From contig PMYM01000019.1 in the NCBI GenBank assembly GCA_003171235.1, forward strand, positions 37,743 through 46,993: DNA of 9,251 bases. Direction: 5' to 3'. A program made the position numbers and the translations under genes. The first letter of the stretch is position 1. Each line of letters opens with the position of its first letter. Shown piece by piece: positions 1 to 6,016 of the stretch. This DNA comes from Phycisphaerales bacterium. GTDB lineage: Bacteria > Planctomycetota > Phycisphaerae > SM23-33. The notes below the pieces were generated by a model that had not been told where the DNA came from, did no database searches, and saw only the letters and a list, made by a program, of their open reading frames with translations.

Positions 1-1
1 C

Positions 2-138
2 GGTGAATCAGTTAATCAGTAGATAACCTAAGTGCGACATTGTTTCCCGTTTGTCATGGTCACGGATTAACCGATCAACCGAATAACCGATCAACCTGTT
101 CCGCTGATCAACCGATCACCCGATTCACCTGATTTTCC
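2..138. repeat. Degenerate 8-bp tandem repeat array (GATYAACC-type units)
   Basis: Units of the form GAT(T/C)AACC follow one another in 8-bp steps at 65-72, 73-80, 81-88 and 89-96. After a one-base phase shift they continue at 106-113, 114-121 and 122-129, with a degraded unit at 131-138. At the left edge, 2-9 and 10-17 carry the same unit in the opposite orientation: 2-9 (GGTGAATC) is the exact reverse complement of 122-129. The array probably continues to the left of the window. The 18-64 stretch between the two orientations has no evident repeats. The spacing and unit length are too short for a CRISPR array. Its function is unknown; it may be a simple-sequence intergenic array. Confidence 0.7.
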
Positions 139-161
139 GGCCAATCCACAGGCATCCCTAA

Positions 162-167
162 TACAAT
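162..167 (+). promoter_or_regulatory. Possible -10 element (TACAAT)
   Basis: TACAAT matches the sigma-70 -10 consensus at five of six positions and lies 81 bases upstream of the aldo/keto reductase start. No good -35 hexamer sits 16-18 bases upstream, so the promoter is only tentative. Confidence 0.2.
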
Positions 168-181
168 GCCAGAGAATTGGA

Positions 182-236
182 ACCGCCTCCGCCCGGTTGG
201 GCTATGGCGGTCCGCAGAAGCCTTGGCGAAGGCGGA
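182..236. repeat. Palindromic intergenic element next to the reductase start
   Basis: Two abutting hairpins are visible. The first spans 182-211: ACCGCC pairs with GGCGGT, a 3x3 internal loop follows, then GCCC pairs with GGGC around a GGTT tetraloop. The second spans 211-236: TCCGC pairs with GCGGA around an inner GCC-TT-GGC. The core 212-236 resembles a short palindromic repeat that I recall as abundant in many environmental genomes. When read through, that repeat gives peptides of the type AFAKASAD, and here the minus strand encodes exactly that peptide in a spurious ORF. The element ends 12 bases before the ATG at 249, so it borders or supplies the AAGG Shine-Dalgarno-like bases at 236-239. 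Repeat-family membership is from memory and needs a genome-wide search. Confidence 0.55.
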
Positions 237-248
237 AGGTGAATTCGC

Positions 249-1226
249 ATGCAGTACGTTCACTTGGGCAGGACGGGCCTGAAGGTCAGCCGGCTGTGCC
301 TGGGTACGATGAACTTCGGGCCGCACGCCAGCGAGGCCGACAGCTTCGCCATCATGGACAAGGCCCTGGAAGTGGGCCTCAACTTCTTCGACACGGCCGA
401 CGTTTACGGCTGGAAGCGCGGCGAGGGCGTCACCGAGCAGATCCTGGGCCGGTGGCTAGCCCTGGGCGGCGCTCGGCGGGAGCGCACGGTGCTGGCCACC
501 AAGATCTTCGGCGACATGGAGCGCCCCGACCGGAGCGATCCCAACTTCGCCCGGGGGCTCTCGGCCCGAAAGATCATCCTGGGCTGCGAAAACAGCCTGC
601 GCCGCATGCAAACCGACTATATCGACCTCTACCAGATGCACCACGTCGACCGCAGTTGCCCGTGGGAGGAAATCTGGCAGGCCATGGAAACCCTGGTCGC
701 CCAGGGCAAGGTGCTGTACGTGGGTTCGTCCAACTTCGCCGCCTGGAACATCGCCGAGGCCCAGGCCGCCGCCGCGGCCAGAAACTTCCTGGGCCTGGTG
801 TGCGAGCAGAGCCGCTACAGCCTGCAGACGCGGGCCATCGAGCTGGAGGTGCTGCCGGCCTGCCGGCATTTCGGCCTGGGCGTGATCGCCTACAGCCCGC
901 TGGCGGGGGGCTTTCTGGCCGGGTCGGGCCCGGGCGCCCGTCGCGACAGCGAGCACGTGGCCAAGATCCGTCAGGCCCATGCCGAGCAGCTTCCCTGCTG
1001 GGAGGAACTCTGCCGCCAGTTGGGCAAAGACCCGGCGGTTGTCGCCCTGGCCTGGGTGCTGCACCAGCCGGGAATGACCGGCCCGATCATCGGGCCAAGG
1101 ACCATGGAACAATTGACCAGCGCGATGTCGGCCCTGGAGCTTTCGCTGGACCAGGCCACGCTGGAAAATATCGACCGCATCTGGCCCGGGCCCGGCGGAC
1201 AGGCGCCCGAAGCCTATGCTTGGTAA
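249..1226 (+). CDS. Aldo/keto reductase
   Basis: A 325-aa NAD(P)H-dependent oxidoreductase of the aldo/keto reductase superfamily, a cytoplasmic (beta/alpha)8 barrel that reduces carbonyls to alcohols. The N-terminus LGRTGLKVSRLCLGTMNFG is typical of the family. The catalytic tetrad is intact: D48 and Y53 in FFDTADVYG, K85 in LATK, and H131 in LYQMHHVD. Cofactor-pocket motifs follow: GSSNF (159-163), the EQSRYS strand, YSPLAGG, and the C-terminal IIGPRTMEQL that contacts the NADP phosphate in relatives. The length is normal for the family. The ATG at 249 begins exactly at the conserved N-terminus, with a modest AAGG upstream. A rubrerythrin-type gene follows after 32 bases, so the two are probably co-transcribed and may both serve redox or stress detoxification. 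The substrate cannot be told from sequence. Confidence 0.95.
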   Translation: MQYVHLGRTGLKVSRLCLGTMNFGPHASEADSFAIMDKALEVGLNFFDTADVYGWKRGEGVTEQILGRWLALGGARRERTVLATKIFGDMERPDRSDPNFARGLSARKIILGCENSLRRMQTDYIDLYQMHHVDRSCPWEEIWQAMETLVAQGKVLYVGSSNFAAWNIAEAQAAAAARNFLGLVCEQSRYSLQTRAIELEVLPACRHFGLGVIAYSPLAGGFLAGSGPGARRDSEHVAKIRQAHAEQLPCWEELCRQLGKDPAVVALAWVLHQPGMTGPIIGPRTMEQLTSAMSALELSLDQATLENIDRIWPGPGGQAPEAYAW

Positions 1227-1258
1227 AGAACGGCCAAACCGGCCGCAGAAAGGATCCT

Positions 1259-1714
1259 ATGACCCCTCCTACCACCATCGCGGATGTGATTCAGGCCGCC
1301 ATTGTCATGGAACAGACAGGGATGGACTTCTACCAGGCCCTGGCCGGCGCCAGCGACGACCCCAAGGTGCGCAAGCTCTGCGCCGAGTTGGCCCTCCAGG
1401 AGGCAAACCATCGGCGGCGATTCGAGACGTTGCTCCGCCAAAACTGCCCGGCCTGCCGGCCCGACCCCCAGGGCATGACCGATTTGTCCGTCAAGGCCAA
1501 GGAGTACATCCAGCCCGGCCCGGTCGCCGTCAAAGAGGTGGCCATCGGCGGCAACCTGGTCGATGCCTTGAACATGGCCATGCAGATGGAGCAGCACGCC
1601 ATTAGCTTCTACCGGCAAATCGCCGGCACGCTGACTGAACTGGCGCAGGATATTCAGCCCATTATCGAGGAGGAAACCCGCCATCTGCAGGTGCTGCGCA
1701 GCCTGCGGCAATAG
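1259..1714 (+). CDS. Rubrerythrin-type ferritin-like diiron protein
   Basis: A 151-aa all-helical protein of the ferritin-like/rubrerythrin group. It has two half-bundles, each with a Glu helix followed by an ExxH helix: E18 (MEQTGMDFY) with E48/H51 (QEANH), and E111 (QMEQHAISFY) with E139/H142 (EETRH). This is the ligand pattern of a diiron four-helix bundle. Classic rubrerythrin reduces hydrogen peroxide in anaerobes, taking electrons through a C-terminal rubredoxin domain, which is absent here. Instead, a CPAC motif (C63, C66) lies in the linker between the halves. The ATG at 1259 is preceded by AAAGGA (1249-1254). The start is internal to a much longer open frame that overlaps the reductase gene and is not itself coding. 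Likely in an operon with the upstream aldo/keto reductase. The exact electron donor and substrate are unknown. Confidence 0.85.
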   Translation: MTPPTTIADVIQAAIVMEQTGMDFYQALAGASDDPKVRKLCAELALQEANHRRRFETLLRQNCPACRPDPQGMTDLSVKAKEYIQPGPVAVKEVAIGGNLVDALNMAMQMEQHAISFYRQIAGTLTELAQDIQPIIEEETRHLQVLRSLRQ

Positions 1715-1861
1715 GCGACGACCGGTGCTGTCGGCAAAAGTTTTCATGCCGCATCTCCCATGGGTCGGTTACCGCAGGTCGCGCCGAATCTTTCTGGATC
1801 CTCTGGGGCAGCGGCATAACAATCAGTTCGTGCAGGGGCAGCACATGGAAGCCCCAGCCAG

Positions 1862-1868
1862 AAGGGAG
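1862..1868 (+). promoter_or_regulatory. Shine-Dalgarno fixing the start of the 54-aa membrane protein
   Basis: AAGGGAG lies 6 bases before the ATG at 1875. It favours this start over upstream in-frame candidates (GTG 1725, ATG 1845), which lack a comparable site. Confidence 0.6.
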
Positions 1869-1874
1869 CCCGAT

Positions 1875-2039
1875 ATGCTTGCCGGTATCGATGCAGGGGA
1901 CAGCACCATGCTGGTCGTTGTAGTCGGTATAGTGTTGACAGTGAGCGCATTTCTGATTGCCTCACGTCTGACGAAGATTCATAAAGCACTGGAAGAAATA
2001 TCAAAGAAGCTCGGACAAGACCGTCCCAACTTGCCGTAA
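1875..2039 (+). CDS. Small single-pass membrane protein
   Basis: A 54-aa protein of no recognised family. Residues about 9-29 form a hydrophobic segment (TMLVVVVGIVLTVSAFLIAS). A charged, amphipathic tail follows (RLTKIHKALEEISKKLGQD) that could form a short coiled coil. The overall plan, a short N-terminus, one membrane helix and a Lys/Glu-rich cytoplasmic helix, is common among bacterial small membrane proteins. The frame is open from 1725, but the region 1715-1874 looks non-coding and the good ribosome-binding site is at 1862-1868. The gene stands alone between the rubrerythrin gene and the GH10-like operon, 60 bases before the latter's chosen start. Function is not inferable. A chance ORF is possible but less likely given the site and the membrane segment. 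Confidence 0.55.
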   Translation: MLAGIDAGDSTMLVVVVGIVLTVSAFLIASRLTKIHKALEEISKKLGQDRPNLP

Positions 2040-2099
2040 CCATCACCTTCCGCTGATGGTATTCCAGATGGGGACGTTGCCCGGGACGGGAAATTGCCC

Positions 2100-3677
2100 A
2101 TGCCGCGGGGGGGCGTTTTCCAGTATGATACGCCGCAAGCCATGCTGTGCTTTGAGGTTTATAAGAAGGGCGAGTTGGCCGGGCAGGTGGACCTGTCGGG
2201 CGCGTACGTCTTCCAGCAGGACGGCATTCCCGTGCGCGCCGACCTGGCCTTTGCCGACGGCCAGATCAATTGCCTCAAGCGCGTGGGCGGGCCGTGCGGC
2301 CTGGCCCTGCTCTGGGAAGCCGGCGCCCCCGGCACGCTGATGCTCCCCACCACCCGCCTGCCCGACCGCAAGCAGCCCTACATACTGAACCTGGAGCTGG
2401 CGCGGGCCCGAGTCAAGCAACTGGTGCAGAAGCGCGAGGACTGGGGGCTGTTCGATTACGAGGCCGCCGGGGCGCTGGGCGCCCAGTACGAGGCCGTCCG
2501 GCAGAAGTTTGTCCGTGCCTTGCAGGCCCCCACGCCCGTCGAGGCCGCCGACTGCGCCGACGAGTGCCTGGCCGCCGGCATCCGCCTGGGCGAAAAGATG
2601 AGCCTCTTTCACGCCGACGTCTTTCTCCGCCGCCGCCGGGCAAGCTCCGCCGGCCGGGTCATGTCCTTCGGTTGCCGGGTGGATTTGCCTTCGAGCAACG
2701 ACCGCTTTCGCGAGCGCCTGCTGGAGGTGGCCGACTTCATCTCCCTGCCCACCAGCCTGAAGCTCGTCGGCCCCAAGGAGCGCACCTACCGCTGGGAGCA
2801 GATCGACGACTGGGTCAACTGGGCCTTCGCCCACGGCCGGCCCATCCACGCCGGGCCGCTGGTGAGTTTTGATCCAACGGACGTGCCAGACTGGCTGTAC
2901 ATCTGGGAACACGATTACGAGGCCCTGCGGGAGATACTTTACGAACATATCCAGCGCGTCCTGGAGCGCTACGAGCGCAAGGTTCGAGTCTGGCGCGTGG
3001 CCAGCGGCCTGCACGCCTATAACAGCTTCAATCTCACTTTCGAGCAGATCATGGAATTGACGCGGATGAGCTGCTCGCTGGTCAAGAAGCTGGCCCCCCG
3101 CTCGGTGGTGATTGTGGACCTGGTTTTGCCCTGGGGGGAATACTATGCCCGCAACCAGCGCACCATTCCGCCGCTGTTGTATGCGGACATGGCCGTCCAG
3201 AGCGGCATAAAGTTCGACGGCTTCGGGCTGCAGCTCTACATGGGCGTTCCCCGCGACGGCCTGTATGTCCGCGACCTGCTGCAGGTGTCCTCGCTGCTGG
3301 ACGAATTCTTGGGCTTTGGGGTGCCGCTGCACGTCTCGGCTGTCCAGGCGCCCTCCGACGTCGTCCCCGACGCCTGGGATGCCTGGGGCGGGCGAGCCCC
3401 GGTCTCCGAGGGCGGGCGCTGGCATCACGACTGGAACCCGCGCCTGCAGGCCGAATGGCTGCAGGCCTTTTGCCGCGTGGCCCTCTCCAAGCCCTACGTC
3501 GAGAGCATCTGCTGGCGCGACCTGGCCGACTACGAGGGCCACTACCTGCCCCACGGGGGCCTGTGCCGAAACGACCTGGCGCCCAAGCTGGCGTTTCGGG
3601 AATTGCGCAACTTCAGGGCCGCCATGGCCTCGCTCGACGACCTCATCGAGCAGCAGAACTTTCCGGAGGAACAATGA
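2100..3677 (+). CDS. GH10-like TIM-barrel protein, catalytic glutamates apparently substituted
   Basis: A 525-aa protein with no signal peptide. Residues 1-110 form an N-terminal beta-rich domain ending in the run LPDRKQPYILNLELARAR. The rest follows the glycoside hydrolase family 10 (xylanase) barrel: WEQIDDWVNWAFAHGRPIHAG (beta 3), HIQRVLERYERKVRVWRVASG (beta 4), FDGFGLQLYM (beta 6), GVPLHVSAVQAP (beta 7) and SICWRDLADYEGHYLPHGGL with PKLAFRELRNF (beta 8). Canonical GH10 enzymes have WDVVNE at the end of beta 4 (acid/base Glu) and ITELD at beta 7 (nucleophile Glu). Here these read WRVASG, with Gly303, and VSAVQ, with Ala414. The usual WH of beta 3 is SF. Hydrolysis by the standard mechanism therefore looks lost; binding or another chemistry is possible. 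The start may instead be ATG 2142 (MLCFEVYKKGELAG), which fits the domain better, but ATG 2100 has a GGGA 8 bases upstream. The gene overlaps the next by ATGA. Confidence 0.8.
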   Translation: MPRGGVFQYDTPQAMLCFEVYKKGELAGQVDLSGAYVFQQDGIPVRADLAFADGQINCLKRVGGPCGLALLWEAGAPGTLMLPTTRLPDRKQPYILNLELARARVKQLVQKREDWGLFDYEAAGALGAQYEAVRQKFVRALQAPTPVEAADCADECLAAGIRLGEKMSLFHADVFLRRRRASSAGRVMSFGCRVDLPSSNDRFRERLLEVADFISLPTSLKLVGPKERTYRWEQIDDWVNWAFAHGRPIHAGPLVSFDPTDVPDWLYIWEHDYEALREILYEHIQRVLERYERKVRVWRVASGLHAYNSFNLTFEQIMELTRMSCSLVKKLAPRSVVIVDLVLPWGEYYARNQRTIPPLLYADMAVQSGIKFDGFGLQLYMGVPRDGLYVRDLLQVSSLLDEFLGFGVPLHVSAVQAPSDVVPDAWDAWGGRAPVSEGGRWHHDWNPRLQAEWLQAFCRVALSKPYVESICWRDLADYEGHYLPHGGLCRNDLAPKLAFRELRNFRAAMASLDDLIEQQNFPEEQ

Positions 3678-4090
3678 CCGCCCCCGCCAGCCACCTGCAG
3701 TTGGGCTGGACGCGCCAGGATTGCCTGGCGCTGGCGGCCCTGCTGTCGCTGTGGGGTGTGTGGCTGGGGCTGGAGGCCTGGCAGCGTCCCTGGCCCTCAG
3801 CGGGGGACCCGCCGGTCGAGCCGGGCAACGTGCAGGCGGTGCGGGAACTGGTCGATCCCAACACGGCCACTGTGGCTTCGCTCCGCCGGCTGCCGGAGAT
3901 CGGTCCGGCCCGCGCCCAGGCTATTATCGACTATCGCCAGCGCCTCTCCCAGGGCCGCGCCCCCCAGCCGGTCTTTGCCACCGCCCAGGATCTCAAGCAG
4001 GTGCCGGGCATAAAAGACGAGCGATTGGCCGCCATTGCCCAATACCTGGCGCTGCCTTCGGCCACCCGTCCCGCGGGCAAGAGGAGATGA
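3674..4090 (+). CDS. ComEA-like helix-hairpin-helix protein, membrane-anchored
   Basis: A 138-aa protein with one N-terminal hydrophobic segment (about residues 16-36, LALAALLSLWGVWLGLEAW), a Pro-rich linker and a C-terminal (HhH)2 domain of the ComEA type. The domain has DPNTATVASLRRLPEIGPARAQAIIDYR, then FATAQDLKQVPGIKDERLAAIAQYL; LPEIG and VPGIK are the two DNA-backbone-binding hairpins. In competent bacteria ComEA binds incoming double-stranded DNA outside the membrane. Here there is no ComEC or other competence gene in the window, so that role is only possible. The start ATG at 3674 overlaps the TGA of the GH10-like gene (ATGA), and GGAGGA at 3665-3670 is a strong ribosome-binding site. 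Translational coupling with the upstream gene is expected. Confidence 0.85.
   Translation: MTAPASHLQLGWTRQDCLALAALLSLWGVWLGLEAWQRPWPSAGDPPVEPGNVQAVRELVDPNTATVASLRRLPEIGPARAQAIIDYRQRLSQGRAPQPVFATAQDLKQVPGIKDERLAAIAQYLALPSATRPAGKRR
4081..4086 (+). promoter_or_regulatory. Shine-Dalgarno deciding a GTG start for the CPBP protease
   Basis: GAGGAG inside the last codons of the ComEA-like gene lies 5 bases before GTG 4092. The alternative ATG at 4104 has no such site, so the GTG start is preferred. Confidence 0.6.
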
Positions 4091-4091
4091 C

Positions 4092-4799
4092 GTGCCCTCC
4101 GGCATGGAAGCCAAGAGCGATTCCTACCTGGGGCGGACGCACCAGCCGCTCAATTGCCTGGTTTTCATCCTGCCCATGCTGGCGGCCTACGAGATCGGCG
4201 CCTTTTTCTTCCCCAAGAACCTGCTGGCCCCGCGGCACCTGGAGATAGTGCTGGCGCATTTCGGCGCCTCGGCGTCGTATTTGCCGGGGGTGCTGGTGGT
4301 GCTGACATTGCTGGCCTGGTATGGCTTTTCCGCCCGTCGAGAGCCCATCAGCGGAAAAGCGCTGGCCGGCATGGCGGTGGAAAGCCTGCTGTGGATGCTG
4401 CCGATGATCGTGCTGGGGCTGGTGACCCACCGCCTCCTGTCGGCCCAGGGCCTGCCCTTGGGCGGGCGGTCCGAGGCCATTCTGACGGGCATGGGCGCGG
4501 GCATCTACGAGGAGTTCATCTTCCGCCTGGGGGCCATCGGCCTGGCGGGGCTGGTGCTGACCAAGGCGGTGCGCCTGCCGCGCGCGGCCATCGGGTTGGT
4601 GCTGGCGCTGGCGTCGGCCGTGCTGTTTGGCCTGTATCACTACATTGGGCCGGAAAGCTTCCAGTGGCGAAGCTTTTCCTTTCGCGTACTGGCGGGGCTC
4701 TACCTGGGGCTGGTGTACCTGGCGCGGGGTTTCGGCATCGCGGTGGGCACTCACGCGTTCTATAACGTGTACGTGGCCTGGGTTTCAGCCGGCGATTAG
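4092..4799 (+). CDS. CPBP-family intramembrane glutamic protease (Abi/CAAX-like)
   Basis: A 235-aa multi-pass membrane protein of the CPBP (type II CAAX prenyl endopeptidase/Abi) family. All three family motifs are intact: EEFIFR with E140, E141 and R145; FGLYH with F179 and H183; and HAFYN with H221 and N225. Several hydrophobic helices surround them (about 20-40, 62-80, 95-115, 130-160, 165-185, 200-230). Bacterial members cleave membrane or prenyl-like substrates, or act in immunity to self-made bacteriocins; the substrate here is unknown. The GTG start is one base after the stop of the ComEA-like gene, so this is the third cistron of the operon. It ends 64 bases from the convergent cupin gene. 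Confidence 0.9.
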   Translation: MPSGMEAKSDSYLGRTHQPLNCLVFILPMLAAYEIGAFFFPKNLLAPRHLEIVLAHFGASASYLPGVLVVLTLLAWYGFSARREPISGKALAGMAVESLLWMLPMIVLGLVTHRLLSAQGLPLGGRSEAILTGMGAGIYEEFIFRLGAIGLAGLVLTKAVRLPRAAIGLVLALASAVLFGLYHYIGPESFQWRSFSFRVLAGLYLGLVYLARGFGIAVGTHAFYNVYVAWVSAGD

Positions 4800-4840
4800 G
4801 CCGGCACTTCTCAGGCACAAGGTCCTTGCCCGGTGTCGGC
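4788..4840. terminator. Stem-loops between convergent genes, weak terminator candidate
   Basis: Two alternative stems are visible. GCCGGC at 4788-4793 pairs with GCCGGC at 4800-4805 around a 6-base loop that contains the stop codon. GCCGGCAC at 4800-4807 pairs with GTGTCGGC at 4833-4840, with one G-U pair. Neither has a T-tract on either strand, so intrinsic termination is uncertain, although the position between converging genes fits. Confidence 0.3.
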
Positions 4841-4863
4841 AGGCCCGCAGCCGTTGCCTATTT

Positions 4864-5229
4864 CTAGCGGGCGTAATCCTTCATGCCTTCCATGTCCACG
4901 GCCACGAAAGGCTCGTCGCCCACGACCCAGGCGTCGTGGCCGGGCGGAATGGCGGCCGCGTCGCCTGGAGAAAGCTCCAACTGCGCCCCGTCATCCATGG
5001 CAATCACCAACCTGCCGGAAATGACGTATTGCAGATGGGCGACCCGGCAACTGTCGGTGCCGGCCAGCGGCTTGACGTCGTTGGACCATCGCCAGCCCGG
5101 CTGCAGCCGGACCAGGGCCACGGCCGCGCCTTCCAAATCGACCAGCCGCAGTTCGCCGTTATTGAAGCGGCGAACCTCGTCGGGATACTCCAGGCTCTTG
5201 TGGATCAGTTTGTGGGTTTGAACTGGCAT
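4864..5229 (-). CDS. Cupin-domain protein
   Basis: A 121-aa single-domain cupin, a small beta-barrel. The core is VAHLQYVISGRLVIAMDDG, then ELSPGDAAAIPPGHDAWVVGDEP, with the classic PGD and PPGHDAW turns. Of the usual metal ligands, H65 (first motif) and H98 (second motif) are present, but the second His of motif 1 is Gln (Q67), so metal binding may be altered. Such stand-alone cupins range from sugar isomerases to dioxygenase-like enzymes and regulators, and the function is open. AAGGAG (5238-5243, minus strand) lies 8 bases before the ATG. A -10-like TAGAAT (5250-5255, minus) is just upstream, without a clear -35. It is convergent with the CPBP gene and separated from the upstream secreted-protein gene by a terminator. 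Confidence 0.85.
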   Translation of the reverse strand: MPVQTHKLIHKSLEYPDEVRRFNNGELRLVDLEGAAVALVRLQPGWRWSNDVKPLAGTDSCRVAHLQYVISGRLVIAMDDGAQLELSPGDAAAIPPGHDAWVVGDEPFVAVDMEGMKDYAR

Positions 5230-5306
5230 TGGGTTTTCTCCTTCGCCTCATTCTAGGTATCACACGGTGCCACAGCGGCGAGATTCTGGCCGGCCGGCGC
5301 CGGCGC

Positions 5307-5355
5307 AAAAAAAAACGGTCCGCCGGCCGCAGGGGCTGCTTGGCCGGTCGGACCG
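5307..5355 (-). terminator. Intrinsic terminator of the secreted-protein gene
   Basis: On the minus strand a GC-rich hairpin (5355-5316) has arms of 13 paired bases with one bulge. CGGTCCG pairs with CGGACCG and CCGGCC with GGCCGG, and a small GCAG/CTGC stem lies in the loop. It is followed directly by nine T (5315-5307). It starts 21 bases after the stop of the 5377-5649 gene, so it insulates the downstream cupin gene from read-through. Confidence 0.9.
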
Positions 5356-5376
5356 TGCTAACTAACCAAAGCTTTG

Positions 5377-5649
5377 TTACCAGCGGAAACCAAAGCGCAA
5401 ACGGTGGGTGCTGAAGTAGAACCTGGGGTAAGGCTGGTAAACCACCACCGGGGCGGGATATACCATCACCGGGGCCGGAGCGGCATAGACCACAACCGGG
5501 CTGGGGTAAATGTAGGTCGGGTCGCCGATGACCACGATGCGGCCGCGATGATGACGTTCACCCGCCATGCTTGTGCCTGTCAGTGATGTCACTGCCAAGG
5601 CCGCCACAACCAATCCCACCGCCAGACGATTCCGAATGAGCCATTTCAT
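5377..5649 (-). CDS. Small secreted Tyr/Pro/Val-rich protein
   Basis: A 90-aa precursor. The signal peptide has MKWLIRNR, a hydrophobic core, and TSMA before a likely cleavage at residue 29/30. The mature part of about 61 residues begins GERHHRGR. It then has repeated Val-Val-Tyr and Ala-Pro patches (PSPVVVYAAPAPVMVYPAP, VVVYQPYP) and a basic aromatic tail ending RFGFRW. No enzyme motif is visible. Low-complexity VVY/AP peptides of this kind occur as small exported or cell-surface proteins, and I recall similar ones in planctomycetes. The start is set at 5649, not the upstream in-frame ATG at 5709, because GAGGAG (5658-5663, minus) lies 8 bases before it and the signal peptide begins there. 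It has its own terminator at 5307-5355. Confidence 0.75.
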   Translation of the reverse strand: MKWLIRNRLAVGLVVAALAVTSLTGTSMAGERHHRGRIVVIGDPTYIYPSPVVVYAAPAPVMVYPAPVVVYQPYPRFYFSTHRLRFGFRW

Positions 5650-5681
5650 GTCCGTATCTCCTCTTGAGTTGCCCGGGGTAT

Positions 5682-5735
5682 CCGACCCAGGGGTCCGGCT
5701 CAATTCCATTTGCCACGTTTAGCTTGTGGCCAAAT
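5682..5735 (-). promoter_or_regulatory. Two stem-loops or inverted repeats upstream of the secreted-protein gene
   Basis: The first inverted repeat has ATTTGCCAC (5708-5716) pairing with GTGGCCAAAT (5726-5735), nine base pairs with one bulged base and a 9-base loop. The second has CCGACC (5682-5687) pairing with GGTCCGG (5692-5698), with one bulge and a 4-base loop. Both lie 33-86 bases before the start at 5649, so they could be operators or leader hairpins. No matching promoter is certain. Confidence 0.3.
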
Positions 5736-5761
5736 CGCCCTGAATGGTTACAGCCAAGTTG

Positions 5762-5779
5762 AGATTAGTTTAAGATTAG
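5762..5779. promoter_or_regulatory. 11-bp-spaced direct repeat in the divergent spacer
   Basis: AGATTAG occurs at 5762-5768 and again at 5773-5779, an 11-bp period, in an AT-rich patch between the divergent secreted-protein and sigma-factor genes. An 11-bp direct repeat is the spacing used by OmpR/PhoB-family regulators. The rest of the 377-base gap 5650-6026 shows no convincing gene. The sigma frame stays open through 5847-6026, but its good start is at 6027. Confidence 0.25.
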
Positions 5780-6016
5780 CTACGGTAACTGGTTATGAAT
5801 AATGGCGGCGTAAGGGGCAAGCCCTGCCGGCCAAACCGCCAAAAAAATGTACGCGGCGGTAACCTTGTCCCCCGCGGCAACCACAGGTCTACTGATGAAA
5901 GCAGGCCTTTCGCCCGGTGACGGGCGGCAGGCTTGGCCAGGCCGACTGAATTACTATTCGCCAACGGCAGCGGTACAATTGACCCGCGCCGAAAAGGCCC
6001 CCAGGCTGGGGCGCGC

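Noticed and set aside
65..138. Possible CRISPR array
   Set aside because: The units are 8 bp with no spacers, and no cas gene is present.
197..1258. Long open + frame running through the aldo/keto reductase gene into the rubrerythrin gene
   Set aside because: The part before 1259 is Arg/Gly/Pro-rich and in a different frame from the clear reductase. Only the part from ATG 1259 matches a family.
2124..2129. TATGAT as a -10 element for the GH10-like operon
   Set aside because: No -35-like hexamer lies at 16-18 bases. TTGCCC at 2094 is 24 bases away, too far.
2043..3674. 543-aa open frame on the minus strand, antisense to the GH10-like gene
   Set aside because: It is a mirror of GC-rich coding sequence, with a Gly/Gln/Val-rich product of no family. 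The + strand frame has clear GH10 fold motifs.
3265..4248. 327-aa + frame overlapping the GH10-like, ComEA-like and CPBP genes
   Set aside because: Ser/Arg/Pro-rich shadow product. Three recognised genes occupy the other frames.
3993..4754. 253-aa minus-strand frame over the CPBP gene
   Set aside because: Gln/His/Arg-rich shadow of a membrane protein with all active-site motifs on the + strand.
5836..5860. ACCGCC/GGCGGT inverted repeat with an A-run, considered as a terminator
   Set aside because: The A-run lies in the loop and no T-tract follows the stem on either strand. GC-rich 6-bp arms are expected by chance here.
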